Below, piece after piece: positions 1 through 7,406 of a stretch of DNA of 32,240 nt. The notes below the pieces were generated by a model. It saw only the letters and a program-made list of their open reading frames with translations. It did not search any database and had not been told where the DNA came from. Location of the stretch: the NCBI GenBank assembly GCA_019634245.1, contig JAHQVR010000121.1:1-32240 (forward strand), read 5' to 3'. A program made the translations under genes and the position numbers. This DNA comes from Gammaproteobacteria bacterium. Lineage in GTDB: Bacteria > Pseudomonadota > Gammaproteobacteria > Granulosicoccales > Granulosicoccaceae. The first letter of the stretch is position 1, and each line of letters opens with the position of its first letter.

Positions 1-194
1 GAGGAATATTGCTGGGCGCGTACGATAAAAACGATCTTGATGAAAACCTACTATGCCGTTATACCGGAAAGGTAGATCGATACATTTAAAAAAATAGAGA
101 TTTGCCGAGAATATCGTTTGAATTGTTGCGGATGTATTTGTTTTACAGCGCTGAGGTGAATGAGATACTGACGCTCAGTAGGAGGCTTTGCCAC
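1..194. other. Left edge, possible 3' end of an upstream gene
   Basis: No complete gene lies here. In the third forward frame an open frame enters from outside the window and stops with TAA at 87-89, giving about 28 residues (beginning GILLGAYDKND) that could be the C-terminus of a truncated upstream gene. Another frame is open to 75, so the assignment is weak. A small perfect hairpin (TACTGA, loop CGC, TCAGTA) sits at 166-180, just past the stop of the minus-strand gene that follows. It has no U-tract, so it is not a convincing terminator. Confidence 0.15.
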
Positions 195-578
195 CTAGTT
201 GTTTAATCTAGGGTGGATGCTGTTGGTCTTCCAGCTTAGTTCCTTGTCTATTTCACGCACTTCCAGAGAGAGTGCAAAGTGTGGTTCATTGAGTAGTCCT
301 TCGAACAGCTGACGACTCGTCAACATGAGTGCCTCGCCAATACTTTTTCTTTGATCTATCGATCTACCAACACCCATTCGAAGTTCCATATCGACAAATC
401 CGTTTTTAGGATCTAGGTCAGCAATGGCGTAGTGTTCTACCGCGATACATCGAACCCTGATGCCTCCTAATGGGAAAAATCCAGCATCAGCCATCGATTG
501 GTGCAAATTATTACAAAGCGCCTGTGCGTCAAACTGGTTCTTAAGGTTTGAAGAATACTGAATTATTAAGTGGGCCAT
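195..578 (-). CDS. 5-carboxymethyl-2-hydroxymuconate isomerase (CHMI)-family protein lacking Pro-1
   Basis: This 127-residue protein matches the CHMI family (HpaF, tautomerase superfamily) along its length. It has the usual size (E. coli HpaF is about 126 residues), an N-terminal MAHLIIQYSSNL strand, a FPLGGIRVR segment and an MGVGRS loop, like FPLAGIRSR and IGAGRS in HpaF. HpaF isomerises a homoprotocatechuate-pathway intermediate in the cytoplasm using the amino-terminal proline as general base. Here the residue after the start Met is Ala (GCC, one base from CCC Pro), so the classical catalytic base is absent. No other homoprotocatechuate genes are nearby, so a role in that pathway is not supported by context. 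Family membership is confident; activity is doubtful. Confidence 0.82.
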   Translation of the reverse strand: MAHLIIQYSSNLKNQFDAQALCNNLHQSMADAGFFPLGGIRVRCIAVEHYAIADLDPKNGFVDMELRMGVGRSIDQRKSIGEALMLTSRQLFEGLLNEPHFALSLEVREIDKELSWKTNSIHPRLNN

Positions 579-654
579 GAGGAGTCACTCTTTCGGGCAG
601 ATGCTTCAGTGTGTGCAGTTAGAGCTATGAGTACGCCTGGGGTTGGAAGGCGTC

Positions 655-690
655 CACTAAACCGGCCCGGCGATCGGTTAGTGTTTTTCC
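655..690 (+). terminator. Rho-independent-type terminator on the plus strand, no obvious gene upstream
   Basis: Stem CACTAA-A-CCG (655-664, one bulged A) pairs with CGGTTAGTG (675-683) around a 10-nt loop and is followed directly by TTTTTCC. The polarity fits plus-strand transcription. The nearest upstream gene is on the other strand, so any transcript ending here would be a small RNA or an antisense RNA to the CHMI-like gene. Confidence 0.45.
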
Positions 691-751
691 GGTTCCGTGC
701 TCGGTTTTGAAGCTATTCATCAGAGCAGGCATTGCAAGTCATCCAAATAAA

Positions 752-787
752 AAAGGCTTCTGCAGAGTATAAGCTGCAGAAGCCTTT
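752..787 (-). terminator. Rho-independent terminator of the DUF805 gene
   Basis: A perfect 14-bp stem (752-765 with 774-787, arm AAAGGCTTCTGCAG) encloses the 8-nt loop 766-773. Read on the minus strand, the stem runs into TTTTTTATTTGG. It lies 22 nt past the stop codon of the DUF805 gene, in the correct orientation. Confidence 0.88.
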
Positions 788-809
788 AAAGGTAGATCTA
801 GTGCTTTAA

Positions 810-1376
810 CTACATGGCAACGCCCATCACCAACAACACAAAGTAGCCGATGAAAATCAAGGCATAAAGCCCTAAACAGATCCCACCGACAACTTTACCT
901 AATGTCGATGTAGGTTTCGTTGCGCCGGCAAATCGATTCGGCTCAGCTTTGCCAGGCATAACAGACATATAGATACTGAATATCGCGCCAACTATTGGTA
1001 TAAAATTCAGCAACATCATCCAGCCGCTCATATTGATGTCGTGTAAGCGTTTAATCGCATTGACCACCATATAAAGCATTGAGACAATCACCCCAACAGT
1101 CATGATTGCACCAGTCAGTAACATTAATACCATATTAGGTTCTGAGCCAACGCTGGAGCTCATCAGCATGCTGAATGGAACAATACTGACAACCATGGCC
1201 AGTACACCGACTGGCATTCTGGCCCAGTAGCTCAATACACCCATGCGCCCTTTTCGGGAAAAGGCTTTGTTCTCCACCGCTTCACCGGATGTACCAATCA
1301 AATCGGCTGAAGGGGCTTTATAGGCATCTTGAACGAAATCGTTCGCTAGTTGGCCATCGGCAACAATTGCAGTCAT
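810..1376 (-). CDS. DUF805 family membrane protein
   Basis: This 188-residue integral inner-membrane protein has the DUF805 signature: GRMGVLSYWAR near residue 42, then hydrophobic segments around 53-72, 80-105 and 118-140, with the family motif RLHDINMSGWM between the second and third. Residues 162-187 form an extra C-terminal hydrophobic segment. The function of DUF805 proteins is not established. The first 40 residues are hydrophilic and probably cytoplasmic. The ATG start is supported by GGAGAG (plus-strand positions 1385-1390) 8 nt upstream. A strong terminator follows the gene, so it is probably transcribed alone. Confidence 0.85.
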   Translation of the reverse strand: MTAIVADGQLANDFVQDAYKAPSADLIGTSGEAVENKAFSRKGRMGVLSYWARMPVGVLAMVVSIVPFSMLMSSSVGSEPNMVLMLLTGAIMTVGVIVSMLYMVVNAIKRLHDINMSGWMMLLNFIPIVGAIFSIYMSVMPGKAEPNRFAGATKPTSTLGKVVGGICLGLYALIFIGYFVLLVMGVAM

Positions 1377-1739
1377 TACGTTATCTCTCCGTTAGTAAAA
1401 AGTAGGGAATAGCTGGCGAATAGCTGCCGTCTGAGTTGGCTTGCCTTCAATGCCTTGTGGGCGATGGCGATCGATTATGGATTCATCGATAGCATGCTCA
1501 ATGTTTTGCTGCCCCTAAAAAATTTAGTTTTTGTTGTTGTAATTTGGATAACGGCTTCACCAGGAGTAAATCAAAGTGATGAAGAAACGTTTTTTGAACT
1601 TCGAATAAAAATCATGATTACAATGGGTGAGCTCTCACAGATAACGCAGCATTATTGACGCAGTTCCACCATTTGTTGCTCCGAAAGTGTGTTCTGGTTA
1701 TCCTTGCGCACTTCTAACAATGTTCGTTCGCAGGTCCTC
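1377..1739. other. Divergent intergenic region between DUF805 gene and FAD oxidoreductase
   Basis: This 363-nt gap separates divergently transcribed genes. The ribosome-binding site of the DUF805 gene is at 1385-1390. A weak plus-strand promoter candidate is TTGAAC (1594-1599) with TACAAT (1619-1624), but its 19-nt spacer is long. A 10-bp perfect palindrome, AATCATGATT, overlaps the spacer at 1610-1619 and could be an operator. A 67-codon frame at 1455-1658 has no ribosome-binding site and no recognisable domain, so I do not call it a gene. Confidence 0.4.
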
Positions 1740-3080
1740 ATGCGCTTTCAAAGCCCAATCAATCAGTCAACGCCGATCGCTCATCAGATGGCATTGCCCA
1801 GAGAAGTGGACATTGTCGTGGTGGGTGGTGGTATAGCGGGGTTGTCCACGGCGCTCCCGCTAGTTGAGCAAGGATTGTCTGTGCTCGTATGTGAGAAGGG
1901 TCGAGTGGGTGGGGAACAATCAAGCAGAAACTGGGGCTGGGTTCGGCAAACCGGTCGGGATGAAGATGAATATCCGATCATGGTGGAATCACTACGACTG
2001 TGGAACGAAATGGCGGCTCGAACTGGTGAGAACTGCCTTGCGTTCCAAGAACAAGGTGTTTTCTATGTCAGTGAAAATCAGGCGGCTGAAGAAAAATATG
2101 AGCGTGCCGTGGCTGTGGCGAAAGCTAATGGTGTGCATTCTAAAGTGCTTGGATCTAGCGAAATTCAACAGCGAGTTCCGGCAGCAAAGAAGAACTGGGT
2201 AGTGGGGTTGTCTACCCCCAGCGATGGTCGGGTGGAACCCTGGTATGCGGTACCCGCTATTTCGAGAGCGGTCGTAAGGGCAGGTGGAGTTGTTATTGAG
2301 AATTGTGCGGTGCGGTCGATTGAAAGTTCCAGTGGACAGGTTAGTGAGGTGGTGACAGAACTGGGATCGGTTCTAACTAACCGAGTACTACTCGCTGGTG
2401 GAGCTTGGTCTTCACTGTTGGCTAAAACCGTGGGGCTCTCATTGCCACAGTTGAGTGTGCAAGCAACCGTGGCTCGGTTTGATTCGGCGGTTCAACTGTA
2501 CGACGGTAACATTAAGGATGATGGGCTTGCTGTTTGTAAACGACCGGATGGTGGTTACAACATGGCGTTAACCGATTACCAAAAGCACTATATCGGTCCG
2601 GCTTCTTTTCAGTATTTGAGACCATTTGCAAAAGCGATTAAAACCTCGATAAAAGACACCAGGTTCTCAATGGCATCTGCCGGGTTTCCCGATGCCTGGC
2701 GTTTTGGGAGCAACGATGACCAACAATCACCCTTTGAGCAAACTCGTATACTGGATCCTATGGTCGATAAAACATTGATAGAGCGCATGAAGCAGCGATT
2801 GGCCGAGCGATTTGCGACGGAGGATTCAGTGACGGTCACTCATGCATGGTCGGGTATGATTGATACGATGCCGGACTTTGTACCGGTTCTTGATGAATGC
2901 CCAAGCGTGACCGGTTTGTTCCTGGCAACTGGGTTCAGTGGTCACGGTTTTGGTATCGGCCCTGGTGCGGGCCAAGTTATGTCTGAATTGTTGCAAGGCA
3001 AGGCACCCGGTCACGACCTTAACCGATTTCGTTTTTCTCGCTTCACCGACTCCTCCCCCTTAAAACTCGGCCCCCTCTAA
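1740..3080 (+). CDS. FAD-dependent oxidoreductase (DAO family)
   Basis: This is a flavoenzyme of the D-amino-acid oxidase/glycine oxidase fold, about 446 residues from the chosen ATG. Residues 24-35 carry the dinucleotide motif VVVGGGIAGLS, E52 ends the second strand and would bind the FAD ribose, and the segment near 58-75 (SSRNWGWVRQTGRDEDEYP) is the usual DAO post-motif region. The C-terminal FAD-closing motif ATGFSGHGFGIGPGAG is present. Such enzymes oxidise amines or amino acids, passing electrons to O2 or a quinone; the substrate cannot be read here. I prefer ATG 1740, with AGG about 6 nt upstream, over an in-frame GTG at 1689. It has no operon partner. GGTCCGACCC-type repeats begin 4 nt past the stop. 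Confidence 0.85.
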   Translation: MRFQSPINQSTPIAHQMALPREVDIVVVGGGIAGLSTALPLVEQGLSVLVCEKGRVGGEQSSRNWGWVRQTGRDEDEYPIMVESLRLWNEMAARTGENCLAFQEQGVFYVSENQAAEEKYERAVAVAKANGVHSKVLGSSEIQQRVPAAKKNWVVGLSTPSDGRVEPWYAVPAISRAVVRAGGVVIENCAVRSIESSSGQVSEVVTELGSVLTNRVLLAGGAWSSLLAKTVGLSLPQLSVQATVARFDSAVQLYDGNIKDDGLAVCKRPDGGYNMALTDYQKHYIGPASFQYLRPFAKAIKTSIKDTRFSMASAGFPDAWRFGSNDDQQSPFEQTRILDPMVDKTLIERMKQRLAERFATEDSVTVTHAWSGMIDTMPDFVPVLDECPSVTGLFLATGFSGHGFGIGPGAGQVMSELLQGKAPGHDLNRFRFSRFTDSSPLKLGPL

Positions 3081-3084
3081 CTTC

Positions 3085-3112
3085 GGGTCGGACCTCACCG
3101 GGTCGGACCTCA
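3085..3112. repeat. Two direct copies of GGGTCGGACCTCA, 15-bp period
   Basis: GGGTCGGACCTCA occurs at 3085-3097 and again at 3100-3112, immediately after the FAD-oxidoreductase stop codon. The core is the reverse complement of GGTCCGACCC, which recurs downstream (3194-3239) and as a tandem array with the same 15-bp period at 6851-6942. Confidence 0.85.
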
Positions 3113-3193
3113 AGCCATCCAAAACAGCGTTGAGATTGCTGATTTAAGGCTTCAAAATCGAATGAAAATCCGAGAAACTCGCCGGTAAACAAC

Positions 3194-3239
3194 GATTTGC
3201 GCTGGTCCGACCCCACAGGGATTTGCGGTGGTCTGACCC
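3194..3239. repeat. Two direct copies of a 20-nt unit containing GGTCYGACCC
   Basis: The units 3194-3213 and 3220-3239 read GATTTGCG[C/G]TGGTC[C/T]GACCC, 18 of 20 identical with a 26-nt period. They sit 27 nt past the stop of the histidine-kinase gene, in inverted orientation relative to the two copies at 3085-3112. The interval between the convergent FAD-oxidoreductase and kinase genes is thus bracketed by oppositely oriented copies. Confidence 0.8.
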
Positions 3240-3266
3240 GATCGCAGATGTGTATTGGGTGGCAGG

Positions 3267-4250
3267 TTATGCGGCTTGGGAGGCGATGGTGCAAGCGGGT
3301 AAGGTGATGGTAACGGTAGTGCCTTTGCCCAGTTCGCTATCAATTGATATAGAGCCGTTGAGTTCTTCGATAATTCCGTGAGAGATCGACATCCCTAATC
3401 CCGTTCCCTTATCGGTTTCCTTAGTTGTAAAAAATGGTGTGAATACACTATTGAGGGTTGTTTGATCCATCCCGCAACCTGTATCAGTCACAGTGATTAG
3501 AACAAGATTATCTGATTGCTCAGAACTGATGGAAATAGACCCAGAGCTATCTTCGATCGCGTGTACTGCATTGGATAAGAGGTGTAAAAGTACTTGATCT
3601 AACTGGCCTGGGTATCCTTCTATCGTGGGATTACCCTCGAGTTTGAGCTCTATGGCAGAGTTGCATTGAAGTTGATTTTCAAGCAGTCTCAAACCCTCCT
3701 TTATGCTTGAGTTTACATCCACCGGTTCCACGTTTCCAGAATTACTGCTGGCAAATGCCTGTAGTCCTTTAACGATAGATTTCACCCTCTTCACACCATC
3801 GGTGCACTCATTAATTAGCGCACTGCTGTCCTCTAGCAGATAGTCGATATCGGACGTTTTAATGAACTCTTGGAGTGTTTCAATCTGATTTTTTCTCTTC
3901 GTTGCGGACTGTTCTTGTATTAGATCACTGACGATTTGGTGGTATTTGTTCCATTCATTTATAGTCTTTTCTAGAGCAATCAGGTTGCTGAATATATAAG
4001 CAATTGGATTGTTAATTTCATGAGCCAGGCCAGCGGACATGATGCCAAGAGAGGCTCTTTTCTCGGATTGAACCAATTGATGTTGTTTACTTTTAACTTC
4101 ATCCAGAGCGTCAATTAGTTCGGCATGTGATTCATGAAGTGATTCATAGGATAAAAAAAGCTCTAGTGAGCGGCTTTCGAGAAGGGCTTCCGCCTTTTCG
4201 CGCCGAGCGATTTCTCTATCCAAAGCTCTTTGAAGAACGTTTGGGTCCAT
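3267..4250 (-). CDS. Soluble histidine kinase, partner of H-NOX
   Basis: This 327-residue cytoplasmic sensor kinase has no membrane segment and no sensor domain of its own. Residues 1-65 are predicted coiled coil. The H-box is GLAHEINNPIAY with phospho-acceptor H77; the N-box contains N227 (LLSNAVHAI); G1 is DTGCGM (256-261); the F-box is FTPFFTTKE; and G2 is GTGLGM (282-287). All ATPase motifs are intact. It starts 5 nt after the stop of the H-NOX gene, so the two are almost certainly co-transcribed and translationally coupled. In studied bacteria, stand-alone H-NOX proteins control such kinases according to NO binding. The likely phosphotransfer partner is the REC-EAL protein encoded divergently 200 nt away. 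Partner assignment is inferred from gene order. Confidence 0.9.
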   Translation of the reverse strand: MDPNVLQRALDREIARREKAEALLESRSLELFLSYESLHESHAELIDALDEVKSKQHQLVQSEKRASLGIMSAGLAHEINNPIAYIFSNLIALEKTINEWNKYHQIVSDLIQEQSATKRKNQIETLQEFIKTSDIDYLLEDSSALINECTDGVKRVKSIVKGLQAFASSNSGNVEPVDVNSSIKEGLRLLENQLQCNSAIELKLEGNPTIEGYPGQLDQVLLHLLSNAVHAIEDSSGSISISSEQSDNLVLITVTDTGCGMDQTTLNSVFTPFFTTKETDKGTGLGMSISHGIIEELNGSISIDSELGKGTTVTITLPACTIASQAA

Positions 4251-4255
4251 TTGGA

Positions 4256-4792
4256 TTAGGCCATAGTTAAATGCAGGCGGCAGCGTTCAGCACCATCGTG
4301 CATACACTCATCATGGCTGAGGGAATATTCAGTGTTGAAGTGTTTCGCTGCACCAGCGATTAGGCCTTCAGCGAGCATGCAAAGTTTTCTTGGGGAGCTG
4401 TAGAACATGGTGAGTTCCTTGTCATCTTCATCGACATATTCAAATTTCGGAAGATTTGCATCGGGCTGTAGTTTACGAACTTCCACGTGTATAACCCGGC
4501 CAACTGACAATAAAAATTCTTTCAGTGTCATATCGGCAGAGAAGAAATGTGGGTTTTGTTTGTAAAAATGGGGGAACATATATTCCCCAAATAGCCTTAC
4601 AAGATCGTTCGCTGGTATGCCCGACTTCTCACTAGCTATGGCGACCAAAGAAAACAACATCTCATCGGGGTAGCTTTCGGACGATACATACACGCCGTCC
4701 TGTCCAGCCTCTTGTAGTAGGCCGTCCCAAACTTCCAGGCCGAAATTTTCCTGCACTAATTCAGACAGTAGATTAAATATGACACCTTTCAT
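4256..4792 (-). CDS. H-NOX heme nitric-oxide sensor protein
   Basis: This 178-residue protein has the size and landmarks of stand-alone bacterial H-NOX. The heme ligand is H102 (within GRVIHVEV), and the propionate-binding YxSxR motif is Y131, S133, R135 (YSSPR). C138, H160, C163 and C171 fit, offset by one, the zinc site described in some proteobacterial H-NOX proteins. The protein is cytoplasmic and binds NO at ferrous heme with high affinity. The start ATG is preceded by GAGAG with 7-nt spacing. It is the first gene of a two-gene operon with the histidine kinase. No tyrosine corresponding to the distal O2-stabilising residue of anaerobe H-NOX is obvious, but that needs an alignment. Family identification is very strong. 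Confidence 0.95.
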   Translation of the reverse strand: MKGVIFNLLSELVQENFGLEVWDGLLQEAGQDGVYVSSESYPDEMLFSLVAIASEKSGIPANDLVRLFGEYMFPHFYKQNPHFFSADMTLKEFLLSVGRVIHVEVRKLQPDANLPKFEYVDEDDKELTMFYSSPRKLCMLAEGLIAGAAKHFNTEYSLSHDECMHDGAERCRLHLTMA

Positions 4793-5025
4793 CCATGAAC
4801 TCTCGAGCGGTGGGGCGTCCGTCCTGGACGCATTCTCTAGAAATAGCGGCTACTGTGTCCTAGATCTTAAGCCTAAAAACGGGAAATATGGCTTAAAGCA
4901 ACTGCAATTGGTGGCCGATACCAGCTTGTAGCATGAATTTGGAAGCCTGGGCTTCTTTGCGGTCGTTCATGTTTTTGACTTTGTTTGCACGATAGTTGAC
5001 TGCCTAATTGACACGGAAGTCTTTA

Positions 5026-6732
5026 GTGGAAAAAATACTATTATTGGTCGATGACCAACGCTCAATATTACTCGCGTTGAAAAGAGTATTCCGCGGTACA
5101 GACTATCATGTGCTAACCGCGGAGGATGGTCAGAGCGCTCTAGAAATCATTCGTGAAACCCCGGTTTCAGTACTTCTGTCCGACTACAACATGCCTGGCA
5201 TATCAGGTGCTGAGTTGTTGTCAGAAGCGCGTCAAATTCGCCCAGAAATGTCTCGTCTCATACTCAGTGGTAATAGCGATCAAGACTCTGTCATTAAGTC
5301 CATTAATGATGGAGGGGCCCTGAAATTTCTATGTAAACCCTGGGATTCCGAAAAGCTAATTGCCGAGATCGATGATGCGTTCAAAATCTGGGAAGAGAAG
5401 CGCTTTTCTCAGGATATATCTGTTCTGCTAAATCAGGCTAGTTTCCTAAAGGAATTACAAAATGCAGTGGACTCTAATCCACGCTCTGATTTCGCTGTGC
5501 TGAGTATGCAAATCAGAGACTACCAATCGATTCAGCAAGTTCTGAAACTACACCAAGAGAAAGAATTTCTAAACCACTATTTTTCTCTACGAAAAAATGA
5601 TCAGGCAGCTGATACGGTATTAGGTCTGATGAATGATGGTCGTTTCTGTGCGATGGTATCAGTAACACCACAGCATAATGATGCGCTGCAGGCGATCAAT
5701 CAACTACTAGATGGCTTTTCAGATGAAGTGTCGTATGAGGGTAAGTCCTTCCAGATGCGTTTCGATGCTGGTTATGCCTTACCATCAGATACGGATTTAG
5801 CAGCCGAAGAGCTACTGAGATGTGCATCTACCGCATTAGATCATGCTATTTCTGAAGGTAAAGAAGGTTGTAGAGCATTTGATTCTAAAATGCATGAAAG
5901 TGCCATGCGCCGAATTGAAATAGCCGAATGCCTGGCTACTGCTCTGCAAAACAATGAATTCTCCCTGTGCTATCAACCGAAAATAAATTCTAGCGAGGGA
6001 ACCTTACACGGTGCTGAAGCGCTGATTCGATGGAACAATCCAAAATTGGGTGTGATTTCGCCTTTTCATTTTATTCCCTTAGCTGAAGAGAGTGATTTGA
6101 TTATTGACATTGGTCAGTGGGTTATGGATACCGCGGCAGATCAATGGAAAAAGTGGGTTGAAGCTGAATCGACTCATGCGCGGGTGTCTGTGAATGTTTC
6201 GGCCCGACAGTTGAAAGACAGGAAGTTTGCTTCGCGAGTTGCGTCGGTAATCGATCGGGTGGGATTAGAGCCATCGGCGTTGGAACTCGAAATTACCGAG
6301 TCACTCATGATGCAAGATATCAACGCCGCTATCGCTGTTTTGGAAGAACTGAAGGAGCTTGGAATCAAATTGTCGATTGATGACTTTGGTACTGGATATT
6401 CTTCACTGAATTACTTACACAAGTTGCCTTTGGATGTAATGAAAATAGATCGATCCTTTATCTTGCCGATCCTTGAGCGCAAAGAAAGCCAAGCCTTGGT
6501 ACGCAATCTCATTGTTATGGCGCAGGATCTAGGCATGGAAATCGTTGCTGAAGGCATAGAGGATCAGGAGCAACTCGATATGCTGCAAAAACTCGGTTGT
6601 GATGTGATCCAAGGTTACTTCTACAGTCCTCCGGTACCCGCTGAGGAGTTCGAAGTGTTGATGGGCTCTTATCCCTTGGAAATGAGTCCGGAAGTAACAA
6701 TGGTGGATGCTGGCTTACGTAAGGCTGTATAG
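5026..6732 (+). CDS. Response regulator with degenerate GGDEF and intact EAL domain
   Basis: Residue numbers count from an upstream in-frame TTG at 5008. I prefer GTG 5026 because GGAAG lies 6 nt before it and the product then opens like a REC domain (VEKILLLVDDQ). REC spans 8-125, with acidic D15/D16, phospho-acceptor D59, S87 and K110. Residues 160-290 look like a GGDEF domain that has lost its motif (NDGRFC around 209-214). EAL spans 305-555 with a full catalytic set: E337, N396, E428, D458/D459, K479, E515, Q535. The expected activity is phosphorylation-controlled hydrolysis of c-di-GMP in the cytoplasm. It is transcribed divergently from the H-NOX/kinase operon, matching known NO-to-c-di-GMP relays. 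Confidence 0.9.
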   Translation: MEKILLLVDDQRSILLALKRVFRGTDYHVLTAEDGQSALEIIRETPVSVLLSDYNMPGISGAELLSEARQIRPEMSRLILSGNSDQDSVIKSINDGGALKFLCKPWDSEKLIAEIDDAFKIWEEKRFSQDISVLLNQASFLKELQNAVDSNPRSDFAVLSMQIRDYQSIQQVLKLHQEKEFLNHYFSLRKNDQAADTVLGLMNDGRFCAMVSVTPQHNDALQAINQLLDGFSDEVSYEGKSFQMRFDAGYALPSDTDLAAEELLRCASTALDHAISEGKEGCRAFDSKMHESAMRRIEIAECLATALQNNEFSLCYQPKINSSEGTLHGAEALIRWNNPKLGVISPFHFIPLAEESDLIIDIGQWVMDTAADQWKKWVEAESTHARVSVNVSARQLKDRKFASRVASVIDRVGLEPSALELEITESLMMQDINAAIAVLEELKELGIKLSIDDFGTGYSSLNYLHKLPLDVMKIDRSFILPILERKESQALVRNLIVMAQDLGMEIVAEGIEDQEQLDMLQKLGCDVIQGYFYSPPVPAEEFEVLMGSYPLEMSPEVTMVDAGLRKAV

Positions 6733-6850
6733 AAAGTTGGACTTGGGAGTTTCGAGCTAAACGCTTCAATTCCGTATTAAACAGTGCCTACTAACCAAGT
6801 TTTTCGAATCTATTTTTCCAAAAAAATCCTCTAGTGCAAAGACTTGGCTA

Positions 6851-6942
6851 GGTCCGACCCCACGCGGTCCGACCCCACGCGGTCCGACCCCACGCGGTCC
6901 GACCCCATGCGGTCCGACCCCATGGTGTGTTAGGTCCGACCC
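6851..6942. repeat. Tandem 15-bp repeat array GCGGTCCGACCCCAC
   Basis: The core GGTCCGACCC starts at 6851, 6866, 6881, 6896 and 6911 (exact 15-bp period) and once more at 6933. The first linkers read CACGC and the later ones CATGC/CATGG. The unit at 6933 lies inside the 3' end of ribH and provides its last codons and stop. The array occupies the convergent gap between the REC-EAL gene and ribH. The unit is too short and unspaced for a CRISPR. Confidence 0.92.
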
Positions 6943-7406
6943 GCGAGTTCGACTCCAAGGTGATGGAGCTCGAGAGCGGCGAGGGCAGCTTCAGCGCCTT
7001 TGTTGCCCGCTTTGCTACCGCAGCGCTCGATGGCTTGCTCAATGGATTCGGTAGTGATGACGCCGAAGGTGCAGGGCACACCGGTTTCCATACTGACATT
7101 CGCAATGCCTTTACTGGCCTCGCTGGCGATCAGATCGAAATGGATCGTGCCGCCGCGAATCAGAACACCAATGCATACGATGGCATCGTACTTACCGCTC
7201 TGGGCTACTTGTTTCGTAATGAACGGAATTTCATAACTGCCAGGAACCATAACCACACTGATATCATCATCAGCAACCCCATGCCGGATCAGTGTATCAA
7301 TAGCACCATCAACGAGCTTCTGTCCCATAAAGTCGTTCCACCGTGCAGCTACAATGGCAATTTTTAACCCTTCACCTGTTAATTTCCCTTCAATCATGTG
7401 TGCCAT
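6930..7406 (-). CDS. ribH: 6,7-dimethyl-8-ribityllumazine synthase
   Basis: This 158-residue enzyme condenses 5-amino-6-ribitylaminouracil with 3,4-dihydroxy-2-butanone-4-phosphate to lumazine, the penultimate step to riboflavin. Visible family features are ARWNDF (21-26), the VPGSYEIP loop (54-61), the phosphate-binding GVLIRGGTIHFD with catalytic H89, and TTESIEQAIER with the GNKGAEAA helix. The first codons overlap the end of ribBA by 17 nt, indicating translational coupling as the last gene of the rib operon. The final residues GRT and the TAA stop are encoded by a copy of the GGTCCGACCC repeat, so the native C-terminus has probably been altered. No nusB, a common next gene, follows. Confidence 0.96.
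   Translation of the reverse strand: MAHMIEGKLTGEGLKIAIVAARWNDFMGQKLVDGAIDTLIRHGVADDDISVVMVPGSYEIPFITKQVAQSGKYDAIVCIGVLIRGGTIHFDLIASEASKGIANVSMETGVPCTFGVITTESIEQAIERCGSKAGNKGAEAALAALELHHLGVELAGRT

Noticed and set aside
1455..1658. A 67-codon plus-strand open frame in the divergent gap
   Set aside because: It has no ribosome-binding site and no domain, and it lies in a promoter region.
1689..1739. Upstream GTG start for the FAD oxidoreductase
   Set aside because: The extra 17 residues have no family match, and the ATG at 1740 has a better-placed AGG.
6851..6942. Possible CRISPR array
   Set aside because: Units are 15 bp and contiguous with only about 5 bp between cores. There are no unique spacers and no cas genes.
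6848..7105. Minus-strand frame ending in repeated AWGRT units
   Set aside because: It is the 15-bp repeat read as protein, joined to an antisense frame of ribH, and has no start signal.
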